Assembly: GCF_001904745.1 (NCBI RefSeq)
Contig: NZ_MRCD01000083.1
Location: 1 to 40,433 of the forward strand
Length of the DNA stretch: 40,433 bases
From: Calothrix sp. HK-06
GTDB taxonomy: Bacteria; Cyanobacteriota; Cyanobacteriia; Cyanobacteriales; Nostocaceae
Direction of reading: 5' to 3'
The notes below the pieces were generated by a model, which saw only the letters and a list, made by a program, of their open reading frames with translations, was not told where the DNA came from and searched no databases. Below, in pieces: positions 8,441 through 18,200 of this stretch. The translations under genes and the position numbers were made by a program. Every line of letters starts with the position of its first letter. Position 1 is the stretch's first letter.

Positions 8441-8596
8441 GTATGTGAACTTTGCTAGTGCAAATGATGACAATTTATTTGCAGCATAAGTTTTTGCAAT
8501 GAGCAAGTATGTTAATTTTGCTCACCTAGAGTGTTATATTAAAGCTGTTGGCGCAAGCCAGCACAAACAAATCGGATACAAGCAAAGTTAACATAC
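8441..8596. promoter_or_regulatory. Three copies of a 15-bp repeat, operator or iteron candidates
   Basis: GTATGTGAACTTTGC lies at 8441-8455 and GTATGTTAATTTTGC at 8507-8521, both on the plus strand. An inverted copy, GCAAAGTTAACATAC, lies at 8582-8596. They differ at one or two positions, and the core GTTAAC is palindromic. Spacing is 66 and 75 bases. They lie in the upstream region of the divergent ribbon-helix-helix gene. I infer operators for that regulator or iterons of a replication origin; the sequence cannot decide between them. Confidence 0.6.
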
Positions 8597-8715
8597 CAGA
8601 GCCGGAAGTGATTAGCCTCCAGCAAAGGTTAATTGCCGCTTGGCTTCCTATGGACAATCAACTAACTTTCAAACTTTGCCGTATCGCGCTCTACACCTAC
8701 CCTTTCAACGGCTAG
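8548..8715 (+). CDS. Possible small ORF of 55 residues (TTG start), doubtful
   Basis: From TTG 8548 the frame stays open to TAG 8713 and reads like protein in places (VNIPEPEVISLQQRLIAAW, then NQLTFKLCRIALYTYPFNG). An in-frame TAG at 8527 precedes it and no ATG exists, so the start is uncertain. It overlaps the third copy of the 15-bp repeat. It may be a small gene, the tail of a decayed one, or chance. I do not recognise the sequence. Confidence 0.25.
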   Translation: MAQASTNKSDTSKVNIPEPEVISLQQRLIAAWLPMDNQLTFKLCRIALYTYPFNG

Positions 8716-8871
8716 GTGCTTTCTCTTGGTTGGAATTGCTATGCTTCTGTGTTGCCAGTTAAAGGGGTGCTTTTAATTAGTGCCCGTTCGGACTGGCAAC
8801 GCGAAGCTTAAGCGCGTTTTCTCTTAACTAGGCGCCAAGTTGATTGCTCTTGCTGCTATCCTGATTGTGCT

Positions 8872-9195
8872 GTGAGTAATAAATACCCTGAAGTTATAGT
8901 TATGATACCGCAAGAGTTACCAGAATATGATGGGCAATTGTTAGAGCAGTTACAACACGATTTGTTACAAGCCAAAATTGAGCAGCTTTACACCTGTTTG
9001 AAGTATAAGGACGATACCCGATATAAGCAAATTCTAGCCAGCATTGAAGACACACCCGAAAATTGCCGAACTGTCAGGTTTACCTTGATTAAGATGATAG
9101 CGAGGGAGCAAGGTTTAAATCCAATGGATATGGCTCAAATGTACTTAGAGATTGCTCAAAAGTCAAATAACGATGCAAATGAAACTATGGAATAA
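8872..9195 (+). CDS. Small hypothetical protein
   Basis: This 107-residue protein begins at GTG 8872 (MSNKYPEVIVMIPQELPEY). It is soluble, mostly helical and acidic (VRFTLIKMIAREQGLNPMDMAQMYLEIAQ). No known domain is evident to me. It lies alone, about 150 bases after the doubtful ORF at 8548-8715 and downstream of the repeat region, on the opposite strand to the ribbon-helix-helix gene. No convincing Shine-Dalgarno precedes the GTG, so the start may lie further inside. The length and even composition argue for a real gene. I cannot assign a function. Confidence 0.5.
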   Translation: MSNKYPEVIVMIPQELPEYDGQLLEQLQHDLLQAKIEQLYTCLKYKDDTRYKQILASIEDTPENCRTVRFTLIKMIAREQGLNPMDMAQMYLEIAQKSNNDANETME

Positions 9196-9459
9196 CTCAT
9201 TTTTGCGTCGAATCGGATTTGAATCGTCTTAATTTGAAATATGCAACTATAGTTAGTTGAGTCAAAGGAGAGCTTTACAATCACTTAAACAAATTAATAC
9301 CGATTATGAATATAATAACGCTGGTTTATACTCTGGACTTAAATTCCTAAAATACGGTTAAAATCAGATTAATTTTGGATTAAGTGTTGAGGAAGCAGAA
9401 TTGGTAATTTGTCATACTTGTACCCTCATAAACATTATTCCAGCTAAACTATTAAAGAA

Positions 9460-9480
9460 GGGGCACAACATGTGTGCCCC
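9460..9480 (-). terminator. Hairpin terminator for the minus-strand gene at 9526-9771
   Basis: GGGGCACA (9460-9467) and TGTGCCCC (9473-9480) form a perfect 8-bp stem with a 5-base loop. On the minus strand it is followed by a T-rich CTTCTTTAAT. It lies 45 bases past the stop of the 9526-9771 gene, which fits an intrinsic terminator. The plus-strand side has no T-run. Confidence 0.6.
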
Positions 9481-9525
9481 AACTACTATATCCGTTTGAA
9501 AGTTTTAGAACGGGTGATGTTAACC

Positions 9526-9771
9526 TTAAGATTGGTGAAAGGTAATAACTTCGGTTCGTTCACTTCGTATACTCAAACTGCCCGCAGGGAAAGTAATTTG
9601 GGCTTGCACTACGTGCTGAGTTTGAATGTTTTGCATTTTGGGCATGTCGATGGCTCCCATTGGCTGGATTATATCCAGAGCCTGCCTTGATGCTACAATT
9701 TGACCATTTTGCTGGTTACTTTCAGCTTGGCCATTGAAGTTTACAAGTTTTGACAAGACTTTGTTGACCAT
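9526..9771 (-). CDS. Small hypothetical protein with a strong ribosome-binding site
   Basis: This 81-residue protein starts at ATG 9771 with an excellent Shine-Dalgarno (AAGGAG, then 5 bases, then ATG) and is followed by a hairpin terminator at 9460-9480. These signals support a real gene on this strand, against an overlapping plus-strand frame. The protein is polar and Gln/Asn/Ile-rich (MVNKVLSKLVNFNGQAE, VQAQITFPAGSLSIRSERTE) with no membrane segment or metal site. It stands alone between two long non-coding stretches. I do not recognise a family; a small structural or regulatory protein is possible. Confidence 0.65.
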   Translation of the reverse strand: MVNKVLSKLVNFNGQAESNQQNGQIVASRQALDIIQPMGAIDMPKMQNIQTQHVVQAQITFPAGSLSIRSERTEVITFHQS

Positions 9772-10300
9772 AAATGCTCCTTGAGCGGATTTAAGCAGGT
9801 AGAGCCAAATTAAAAAAACTATATATAAAACGTAAAACTTTTTAAAGTGGTTTCGATTTTCTTCGTTTCACTATTGTTCTACTCTTAAGATAGTCAAGAA
9901 GGTTTGACCTACTTAAGTACCATTATTACTGATGTTTTGAAAAGTTTATCTTGCCGTAGGTAGAAATACAATAACTCTTAAGTAATAGCATTGATAACAT
10001 TAACAATTGTTGCAAAAATTCTTAAGTTAACCTAGCCTTCTTTTTGCTTTAAGGGGACAGTTAATTTACTGGCACAAGCAGTAGTTTGGCAAACCAACTA
10101 CATTTTATAATTGGCACTTTTGACATTTTCAATCACTATTTTGTATCTGTAAATACAAAAATTACTGTATTAAATACAAAATTCTGTTTCAGTTAATTGC
10201 TAAACTTAATGTCATACATTACTTTTCTAAATTAGAATTACGCTGAAAAATAATTACTTAGCTGCAACTTGAACTTTCTTAAGTTCCGCTCTAACTATAT
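9772..10300. other. Non-coding stretch with a cluster of CTTAAG palindromes
   Basis: No gene is visible in these 529 bases. The hexamer CTTAAG occurs at 9894, 9912, 9977, 10021 and 10278, with a further copy at 9525 just inside the neighbouring gene. At this base composition well under one copy would be expected. The copies sit in the upstream region of the minus-strand gene at 9526-9771, so they may be operator half-sites. No other structure was seen. Confidence 0.5.
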
Positions 10301-11041
10301 TTATGCAACTCTAAACAAGCCTAAAAATTCCTCCACTACCTCATCGGGATTGTTTAAACACTCACTGCCACTAAAACGAGTGGTTACAAGCCCTTGCCTA
10401 TCAAACATTCGGTCGCGCTTGTAATCTTTCTCCCGGTCTTGGTGATACTCCCGGCCGTCCACCTCCAGAATGCGCGTGCTTCCTTTGTAGAATACTAGAA
10501 AATCTACTTCCTTAGTTTCCGTTAAAGTATTGCGACTTGGAATACGGCACCTGGCACTGGCAAAAAATAACACAGCGCGTTTTTCCAAAGCTTGGGCTAT
10601 TTTAATTTCCGCTGGGGAGCGGTAGTACAAGTCCTTATGAGTGTAAGGGTATTGACTGTTAGTTGAACTTATAACTGTTGAGACAGTTTGATTATTGATA
10701 ATTTGCTCGTACAGCGTTTGTATCCTTTGAGTAAATACCGAGTCAATTTTAATTTCCCAGAGATGCTCTTTTCTCGACCCTCCCGGCACCCCGATATGTC
10801 TTAACCATACTCCTTGAGCAAAAGTGTAGCTGCTAGTGCTGCTGCCTCTGACCTTTGCTTGCAGCCACTGAGGAGTACAACTCCAAGTGGGAAATATGCG
10901 AGAGAGCAATTTTAGAAGATGAGTAGTTTGCATCTGGTACACCACGATTTGGGAAGGAGAAGCGAGGGCAGGGGTTGCGGTAGAAGCAACAGTTAGGGCA
11001 ACGCTTGCAGATGCAGATGAATTGTGAGTAGCTGCTGGCAT
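10301..11041 (-). CDS. DUF559/Vsr-like PD-(D/E)xK endonuclease-fold protein
   Basis: The last 110 residues of this 246-residue protein have the layout of DUF559-type restriction-like nucleases. A helix carries SPAEIKIAQAL (conserved Glu). Then come an acidic EVDFLVFYKG, the strand RILEVDGREYH (E-x-D in place of the usual E-x-K), and a basic helix DREKDYKRDRMF followed by LVTTRFSGSE. The first 45 residues are Ala/Ser/Thr-rich and may be disordered or over-extended. A second ATG at 10933 is an alternative start. It stands alone. Such proteins nick or cut DNA and are common in mobile regions. The fold call is moderately firm. The altered E-x-K position could mean a divergent or inactive nuclease. 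Confidence 0.65.
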   Translation of the reverse strand: MPAATHNSSASASVALTVASTATPALASPSQIVVYQMQTTHLLKLLSRIFPTWSCTPQWLQAKVRGSSTSSYTFAQGVWLRHIGVPGGSRKEHLWEIKIDSVFTQRIQTLYEQIINNQTVSTVISSTNSQYPYTHKDLYYRSPAEIKIAQALEKRAVLFFASARCRIPSRNTLTETKEVDFLVFYKGSTRILEVDGREYHQDREKDYKRDRMFDRQGLVTTRFSGSECLNNPDEVVEEFLGLFRVA

Positions 11042-11773
11042 GACAAAGATTTAATGAGTGTTTGTCTATACTTGGCATACTGCTATCTACTCTGGCTTCC
11101 GAGTTAGTACCGTTTGTTGTGTAAAGTTTATTCTAAACCTTTAGTTAAGCAACATCTTTATTATATTTGCCGATTAGAACATAAGTTCTGGTATTCAAAA
11201 TGTTTTAGCTAGACTTCATTTAATCAATAAATGCATGGTATCGGACTTTTTTCGGTATCAAGTATTTATTTTTGGGTGATGGTATAAGTTGCTATAAACT
11301 TTTATAGAAGTTGTCTAGTAATCTAGGGAACATAACGGGTGATGTATCACTCTTTATAGGTATCGGTTAGTTGGAACTCGATTAACTGCCTGCAAATGAC
11401 AGATACTGGCTTCTGGCTACCGCAGAAATTACAAGTAAATCCGACGAAAAGGATATGTATTTGAGTGCCGTAAAACTACTAACGGTGCAACTAAAGCATG
11501 TTCAAAAATAGGAATTATTTACTATCTAATGGTTTTTGACGCTCAAAAAATCAAAACTGTACTTAAGTGTGATTGCAGGCCGCTTAAAGGTTTTTAGAGC
11601 AAGACTTAGGGCTTTTCATTAAGGGTGTAAAACTGTTTTGGCTTAACAGCCATCAAAATAAAGTTTCTTAAATTTACGCATTTGCACTGACGACGCTGGG
11701 ATTTGCGGAAAAATAAGATACTTACAGAATATATATCACTCATTACACTCACTGTGTTTTGGTGAGAGTTAAA
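11042..11773. other. Intergenic stretch before the restriction-modification-like island
   Basis: No supported gene lies in these 730 bases. They contain a 19-bp sequence at 11590-11608 that recurs exactly at 37117-37135 and one CTTAAG at about 11562. The AT-rich segment just before 11774 probably contains the promoter of the XRE regulator. I see no other repeat or hairpin. Confidence 0.45.
11590..11608 (+). repeat. 19-bp exact repeat, copy 1
   Basis: gtttttagagcaagactta occurs here and again at 37117-37135 in the same orientation, 25.5 kb away. The flanks do not match beyond it. It may be the end of a dispersed element or one arm of a recombination event. Confidence 0.6.
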
Positions 11774-12025
11774 ATGCAACGCAATTTAATAATAAAACAG
11801 CCAGAGATAGGTCAATTCATTCGTGAAGTTAGGCTACTAACTGGTTTGACGCAGGAGCAATTTGCGGCTGCGGTCGGAGTCACCTACCCAACGGTTAATC
11901 GCTGGGAAAATGCCCGTGCCAAGCCTTCTCCAATGGCAGTCAAACTGATTGAAAAAATGCTGCTAGATTTAGGTGATAAAGGTCAAACTTTATTATTCAA
12001 ATACTCGCACAACCCATTAGATTAA
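11774..12025 (+). CDS. XRE-family helix-turn-helix regulator
   Basis: This 83-residue protein is essentially one Cro/C1-type helix-turn-helix: IGQFIREVRLLTGLTQEQF, AAAVGVTYPTVNRWENARAKP, then a short C-terminal helix. The frame can be extended to a TTG at 11759, but I chose ATG 11774 because GGTGAGAG lies at a proper distance upstream. It is the first of three same-strand genes leading into the methyltransferase and helicase genes, with a gap of about 115 bases. In restriction-modification systems such a small regulator (C protein) delays nuclease expression. That role is inferred from position. Confidence 0.82.
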   Translation: MQRNLIIKQPEIGQFIREVRLLTGLTQEQFAAAVGVTYPTVNRWENARAKPSPMAVKLIEKMLLDLGDKGQTLLFKYSHNPLD

Positions 12026-12140
12026 ACTGGTTTTTAATCAAATTTAATCAATTGATAAGTGTTTCTGCAAATGTATAAGGTTTGCAGGCGGATTTGTTAT
12101 GAGTTTTTAAAGGAAAAAATTACTGGGACAGGGTATTTTT

Positions 12141-15131
12141 ATGGTTGCCTCATTAGAACTGCGAAAGCCAATTCAATCTTTACTGCAAAATTTAAATAAT
12201 ATAAAAATACTAAAAGAATTATTTTGCAGTCAATTAAATTACGATTATAAAAACGAAGAACTACCTTCTCGAAAATTGACTGAGGCGGTAACTGATGAAA
12301 TAAAAGATAAGCCTTTACTATTGGCTTCTGGAGGAGTCAATAGAGCATTCCATATAATTTATACTCGTCTGAAATCCGAGAATCTATCCAAGCAAAGTGA
12401 AAGAGTAATTGTTAATCATCTTTTACAGGAATATCCCTACGCTTTATTTGTATTTTCCAACGTCTCCCAGTCGCATTGGCATTTTTTGAATGTCAAGTAC
12501 GATACTTCTCTTCAAAAACGCAGGTTATTTCGCCGCATTACTATTGGTGATGGTGAACAACTACGCACGGCTACAGAAAGAATTAGCCTTCTGGATTTGG
12601 AAAAAATTCCAAATGCTACCCCGTTAGATATTCAAAACCTCCACGATGAAGCTTTTGATGTAGAAAAAGTTACTCAAGAATTCTTCAGGGAATATCGCAA
12701 AACCTTTGAGAAGGTGGAGAGCTTAATCAAATGGTCAACTGATTCAGAAAGCAAGCGCTTATTCACCCAGAAGCTGTTTAACCGTTTGATGTTTATTGCT
12801 TTCATCGAAAAGAAAAGCTGGTTAAAGTTTAACCAAAGAACTGATTATCTATCAGCTTTATGGGAGTCTTACGAGAATGAAAGTGAGAAAGAAGATAAAA
12901 ACTTTTATAAAGACAAGCTCTCTCACCTCTTCTTTTCCGGGCTTAACCGTCAGGAACAAGACACTAAAACGGATATTAAGAATTTAATTGGTTCTGTTCC
13001 GTACCTGAACGGTGGTCTTTTTGAACAGGGTGAAGACGATAAAAATCAGAAAATAGTTATTCCAGATGATTGTATAGATACGATTCTACACGACTTATTT
13101 CAGCGCTTCGCTTTCACCGTTACCGAAAGTACCCCACTTGACGTTGAGGTGGCTGTCGATCCGGAAATGTTGGGCAAAGTTTTTGAGGAATTGGTTACAG
13201 GGCGCCATGAATCAGGTAGCTACTACACACCCAAAGCAATCGTTTCTTTTATGTGTCGTGAAGCGTTAAAAGGATACTTAAAAACTGAAGTTGCGAGCGA
13301 ATTACCTGAAGCAGTAGCTCAATTGGTTGACGAACATAATGCAAATAATTTAGTTAATGCAGAAGAAATATTAAAAGCTTTACAGAAAGTTCGATGTTGT
13401 GACTTGGCTGCGGGAAGCGGGGCTTATCTTTTAGGAATGCTTCACGAATTATTGGATTTACGTCAATGTTTATTTGTAAGTAATGGCTTAGATTCAAATA
13501 ATGTTTATCAACGTAAATTAGAAATTATTGAAAATAATATCTACGGAATTGATAAAGATGTTTTTGCAGTTAATATTGCACGGTTAAGATTGTGGTTGTC
13601 CCTGGCTGTTGAATATCAAGGCGAAAAGCCAAATCCATTACCAAACCTAAAATATAAGATTGAGGTAGGAGATAGTTTGACTGCTCCTAGTCCTAAAGCC
13701 ACAGGAATGATTAGACATGAGTTAATTAGCCAATACAGTCAGAAAAAAGCTGAGTATATGCGAACTCACGAAGGTCATAAGAAGCGAAAGTTAGAAGATG
13801 AAATTAAGGAGTTAAAGAAACAAATTAGACTAGTAACAAACGGAAGTACTCAAGAACCAGAAGGCTTTGATTGGGCAGTAGAATTCGCAGAAGTATTTGC
13901 GGATAAGGGGTTCGATATTTTAATATCTAATCCACCCTATGTTAGACAAGAGTTAATTAAAGATTTAAAGCCGACTTTACAAAAAGTATATCCTGCAACT
14001 TACAACGGGACATCAGATTTATACTGTTTCTTTTATACTCGCGCTTTACAACTTTTAAAACCAAATGGAATGTTAGCGTTTATATCTCCTAATAAATGGT
14101 TCCGTGCCAAATATGGGGATAAATTGAAGCAGCATATTGCAGAAACTTGCCAGGTTTATAGCATTACAGATTTTGGTGAACTGCCAGTATTCAAAAGTGC
14201 TGCTACTTTCCCAATGATTTTTATTGCTCAAAATGGAAAAATAGCGAACCACTCTACGCTCTTTACACAGGTAAAATCTTTGGAACCTCCTTATCCTAAT
14301 CTACTAGAAATTATTCAATATAACGGGCAAGTACTACTTAAAGATGCAATAAAAGGGTCGGATTGGGTATTAACTGATTCTAATTCTGCTAATCGCCTTC
14401 AAAAAATGGAAGCAGTAGGCTCTTCATTGCTAGATTATACCAATAATCAGATTTATTCTGGAATTAAAACAGGGTTTAATAAAGCTTTTCATATTGATGG
14501 AACTACAAGAGAAAAATTAATATTACAAGACATTAACAGCACAAAAATTATTAAACCATTAGCTGTAGGTGACAATGTTCGTAGATGGAGGACAGAGGAT
14601 AAAAATAAATGGATTATAGTTACTAATGTAGGAGTAGATATTGAAAAGTATCCTGCTATATTTGCTTATCTAAATCAGTGGAAAAATCAACTGATAAATC
14701 GTAGTGACCAAGGAAACCATTGGTGGGAATTAAGACCTTGTGCTTACTATTCTGCTTTTGAAAGCCCCAAAATTGTTTTTCCTGACATTGCAAAAGAATC
14801 AAGATTTACTCTTGACTACAATGGAATTTACGCTGATATGACTGCCTTCGTTATTCCGTTAAACGATTTATACCTACTTGGTGTGCTTAACTCTAAGCAT
14901 GTGTGGAGTTATCTTTGTCAAAAGGCTGCAATTTTAGGAGACGCAGAAAAAGGTGGGCGTATCCGTCTAAAACGTACATATGTAAAAAAAATTCCCATTC
15001 CCAATGCTTCTACTAGCGAACGCCAAGCAATATCTAAACTGGTTCAAAAATGCCTAGACGCAAAGGGTGCAGGCTGTGAACATTGGGAAAAAGAAATAAA
15101 TGAGCGTGTTGCTGCTCTCTATGGACTGTAA
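12141..15131 (+). CDS. Eco57I-type (type IIG-like) adenine DNA methyltransferase with target recognition domain
   Basis: This 996-residue protein has an N-terminal region of about 330 residues that might hold a nuclease-like or regulatory domain (YALFVFSN, then HFLNVKYD). A helical linker contains the conserved TGRHESGSYYTPKAIVSFM. The methyltransferase core follows: motif I DLAAGSGAYLLG at about 421 and the amino-methyltransferase motif IV NPPY at about 597. The C-terminal third looks like a TaqI/Eco57I specificity domain, including PLAVGDNVRRW and SKHVWSYLCQ. The product should be N6-methyladenine. It follows the XRE gene and precedes a PLD-helicase gene by 113 bases. I infer a multi-gene defence unit in which this protein gives specificity and self-protection. 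A stand-alone type IIG enzyme is the alternative. Confidence 0.88.
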   Translation: MVASLELRKPIQSLLQNLNNIKILKELFCSQLNYDYKNEELPSRKLTEAVTDEIKDKPLLLASGGVNRAFHIIYTRLKSENLSKQSERVIVNHLLQEYPYALFVFSNVSQSHWHFLNVKYDTSLQKRRLFRRITIGDGEQLRTATERISLLDLEKIPNATPLDIQNLHDEAFDVEKVTQEFFREYRKTFEKVESLIKWSTDSESKRLFTQKLFNRLMFIAFIEKKSWLKFNQRTDYLSALWESYENESEKEDKNFYKDKLSHLFFSGLNRQEQDTKTDIKNLIGSVPYLNGGLFEQGEDDKNQKIVIPDDCIDTILHDLFQRFAFTVTESTPLDVEVAVDPEMLGKVFEELVTGRHESGSYYTPKAIVSFMCREALKGYLKTEVASELPEAVAQLVDEHNANNLVNAEEILKALQKVRCCDLAAGSGAYLLGMLHELLDLRQCLFVSNGLDSNNVYQRKLEIIENNIYGIDKDVFAVNIARLRLWLSLAVEYQGEKPNPLPNLKYKIEVGDSLTAPSPKATGMIRHELISQYSQKKAEYMRTHEGHKKRKLEDEIKELKKQIRLVTNGSTQEPEGFDWAVEFAEVFADKGFDILISNPPYVRQELIKDLKPTLQKVYPATYNGTSDLYCFFYTRALQLLKPNGMLAFISPNKWFRAKYGDKLKQHIAETCQVYSITDFGELPVFKSAATFPMIFIAQNGKIANHSTLFTQVKSLEPPYPNLLEIIQYNGQVLLKDAIKGSDWVLTDSNSANRLQKMEAVGSSLLDYTNNQIYSGIKTGFNKAFHIDGTTREKLILQDINSTKIIKPLAVGDNVRRWRTEDKNKWIIVTNVGVDIEKYPAIFAYLNQWKNQLINRSDQGNHWWELRPCAYYSAFESPKIVFPDIAKESRFTLDYNGIYADMTAFVIPLNDLYLLGVLNSKHVWSYLCQKAAILGDAEKGGRIRLKRTYVKKIPIPNASTSERQAISKLVQKCLDAKGAGCEHWEKEINERVAALYGL

Positions 15132-15244
15132 AACAATAATAAAGAGACTCGTTATAATTCTTATTGCAGTATCGATAAATGTAGCTAAAAGAACTAAAAA
15201 GCTTTGCTCGGCAATTAGAAAATTTACAGGGAACTAAAGATATA

Positions 15245-18200
15245 ATGCCAACTCACGATATTATTGACAACCGCAACCAAAAGCTAGCCGACCAAATTAA
15301 GCGCATTCTCGACTCATCAGAAGCGGCTCATTTTGCGGTAGGTTATTTCTTCCTTTCCGGTTTTACAGCCATTGCCGAGCGTCTAGAGAGCATTAAAGAA
15401 TTGCGTCTGCTAATTGGTAACACTACCAACCGCGAGACTATCGAGCAAATTGCCCAAGGATACCGCAGGCTGGAATTAATTGAGAAAAAAATAGATGCCC
15501 AAGAGTTTCAAAAACGTGCCGACAAGAAACGTATAGCGAGCGAAACAGCAGGCAATATCCGCTCCAGCATTGAGTTAATGGATCAGACCGATGAAGGTGA
15601 GATGCTGGTAAAAAACTTGGTACAGATGATTGAAGAAAAGCGGTTAAGTGTTCGCGTCTACACTAAAGGCACTTTACACGCTAAAGCTTATATTTTTGAT
15701 TACGGCACTGTTTATAACAGTGAAGGCAAAGCTTTAGAGCGGCAAGAGAAGGGAATTGCCATTGTTGGTTCCTCCAACCTTACCCTTTCCGGCATTACCC
15801 ACAACACCGAACTCAATGTTACTATTCACGGAAATGATAATCATAGCGAATTAACTAATTGGTTTAACCAGTTGTGGGATGAGGCAGAAGATTTTAACGA
15901 AGCCTTAATGACGGAGATGAAGCAGTCTTGGGCGGGCTTGCCAGTACGTCCCTACGATATTTACATGAAAACTCTGTACACTTTAGTTAAGGATAGATTG
16001 GAGGATAGCGCTGCCAAAGATTTAATTATTGATGATGAAATTAGCAAGCAATTAGCCGATTTTCAGAAAGTAGCAGTTAACCATGCTGTGCAGAATATCA
16101 GAGATTATGGTGGGGCTTTTGTCTCAGATGTAGTGGGACTAGGTAAGAGTTTTATCGGCGCCGCTATTGTAAAAAGATTTGAGCAAACCGAACGCGCGCG
16201 TCCGTTAATTATCTGCCCTGCACCCCTAATCGAAATGTGGGAGCGTTATAACGAAGTTTACCAGCTAAACGCTCGTGTACTGTCGATGGGTATGTTAAAA
16301 GAAGATGCAGGCGATGTAAGAACTTTATTAAACGATTATAGATGTAAAGATAGAGATTTTGTACTAATAGACGAAAGTCATAATTTGCGAAATAACTCTA
16401 CCCAAAGATATAAAGTGGTCGAAGCTTTTTTAGGTGCCTCAAAACGCTGCTGCTTTTTAACTGCAACTCCTCGCAATAAGACTGCTTGGGATATTTATCA
16501 TCAGTTAAAACTGTTTCATCAAGATGATAAAACTGACCTGCCCATCGACCCGCCTAATTTAAAAGAATTTTTCCAGATGGTTGAAAAGGGTGATAAGAAA
16601 CTGCCTGAACTACTTTCTCATATCCTGATTCGTCGCACCCGCAACCACATTCTACGCTTTTACGGCTTCGACTCAGTAACTCATCAGCCAGTTGACCCAG
16701 CAAGTTTCAGAGAATATTTGGAAGGAACCCGACGCGCTTATGTAATTGTCGGTGGCAAGCACCGCTTTTTTCCCAAGCGTGAACTGGAAACAATCGAGTA
16801 CAGCATTGAGGATACCTATCAAGGACTGTACGATAATCTACGGCAAATTATAGGTAAGCCTCGCAAGCGTCAGCTAACCAAGTTGCCCGCCAATGAACTG
16901 TGTTATGCCCGTTACGGGCTGTGGAACTATGTTTTGAAACATAAACAAAAGGAAGAGCCGTATAATACTTTACAGAGAGCAGGCGCCAATTTATGTGGTT
17001 TAATGCGCGTACTGTTATTTAAGCGTTTTGAATCCAGTGTTTACGCCTTTCAAGAAACCATTAAAAAATTGTTACTGGTTCACGAACGGTTTTTAAACGC
17101 ACTTACCGAAGGTTTTGTACCCGCAGGAAAAGAAGCCCAAACTTTGCTATCCCAAGATTATAACCAAAACGAAGAACAAGATTTAATGGATGCGCTAGAA
17201 CAGATTTCGGATAGATACGATCTGGCTGATTTTGATGTGCCAAAGTTGCAACAGCATATAGAGCATGACATTAAAATATTCAAAAAGATTTTGAAATTAG
17301 TGGAGCCAATTACTCCTGACAAAGATGCTAAACTGCAAACCCTTACGAGGTGGTTATCCAAACCAGAATTGAAAGATAAAAAACGGCTCATATTTACTCA
17401 ATATGCTGATACAGCTCAATATTTATATGAGAATTTAAATTCAGATAGCACTCACGAAGATATAGACGTAATTTACAGTGCTAAAAACAAGAATAAAGCG
17501 CGGGTAGTGGGCAGATTCGCCCCTACAGCTAACCCGGAATATAAATTTGCTTCAGGCGAAACAGAATTAAATACCCTGATTGCCACCGACGTTTTAGCAG
17601 AGGGTTTAAACTTGCAGGATGGTGATTTAATAATTAATTATGATTTGCATTGGAACCCAGTTAAACTAATTCAACGTTTTGGTCGGATTGACCGCATAGG
17701 AAGTGAGAAAGATGTAATTTATGGATACAACTTTTTACCAGAATTAAAACTGGAACGCAATTTAGGTTTGAAGCAGAAATTGCAAAATCGAATTCAAGAA
17801 ATTCACGATACAATCGGTGAGGATGCCGCTATTCTCGACAAATCCGAACAATTGAACGAAGAAGCCATGTATGCCATTTATGAGCAAAAGGGCAAACAAT
17901 TGAGTCTGTTTGAAACGGATAACGAGGACGAGTTTCTGGATTTAAACGAAGCTGAAGAGATTCTAAGAAAGTTACAAAAAGAAGACCCTGGCGAATTTGA
18001 ACGCATTGCTAACTTAGCACATGGTATCCGCAGCGCTAAGTTTTCCTTAAGCAAGGGAACGTATGTTTTTTGTGAGGCTTCTGACCCAAATCGACCAGAT
18101 ATTAAAGGTTATCAACAATTGTTTTTACTGGATAATAAAGGCAAAGTCATTTCCAGAGACATACCTTTTATTCTCGGCGCCATTAAAGCGGATGATACAA

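Noticed and set aside
9472-9690. Plus-strand frame of 72 codons
   Set aside because: It overlaps the minus-strand gene at 9526-9771, which has a strong Shine-Dalgarno and a terminator. The plus-strand frame has neither.
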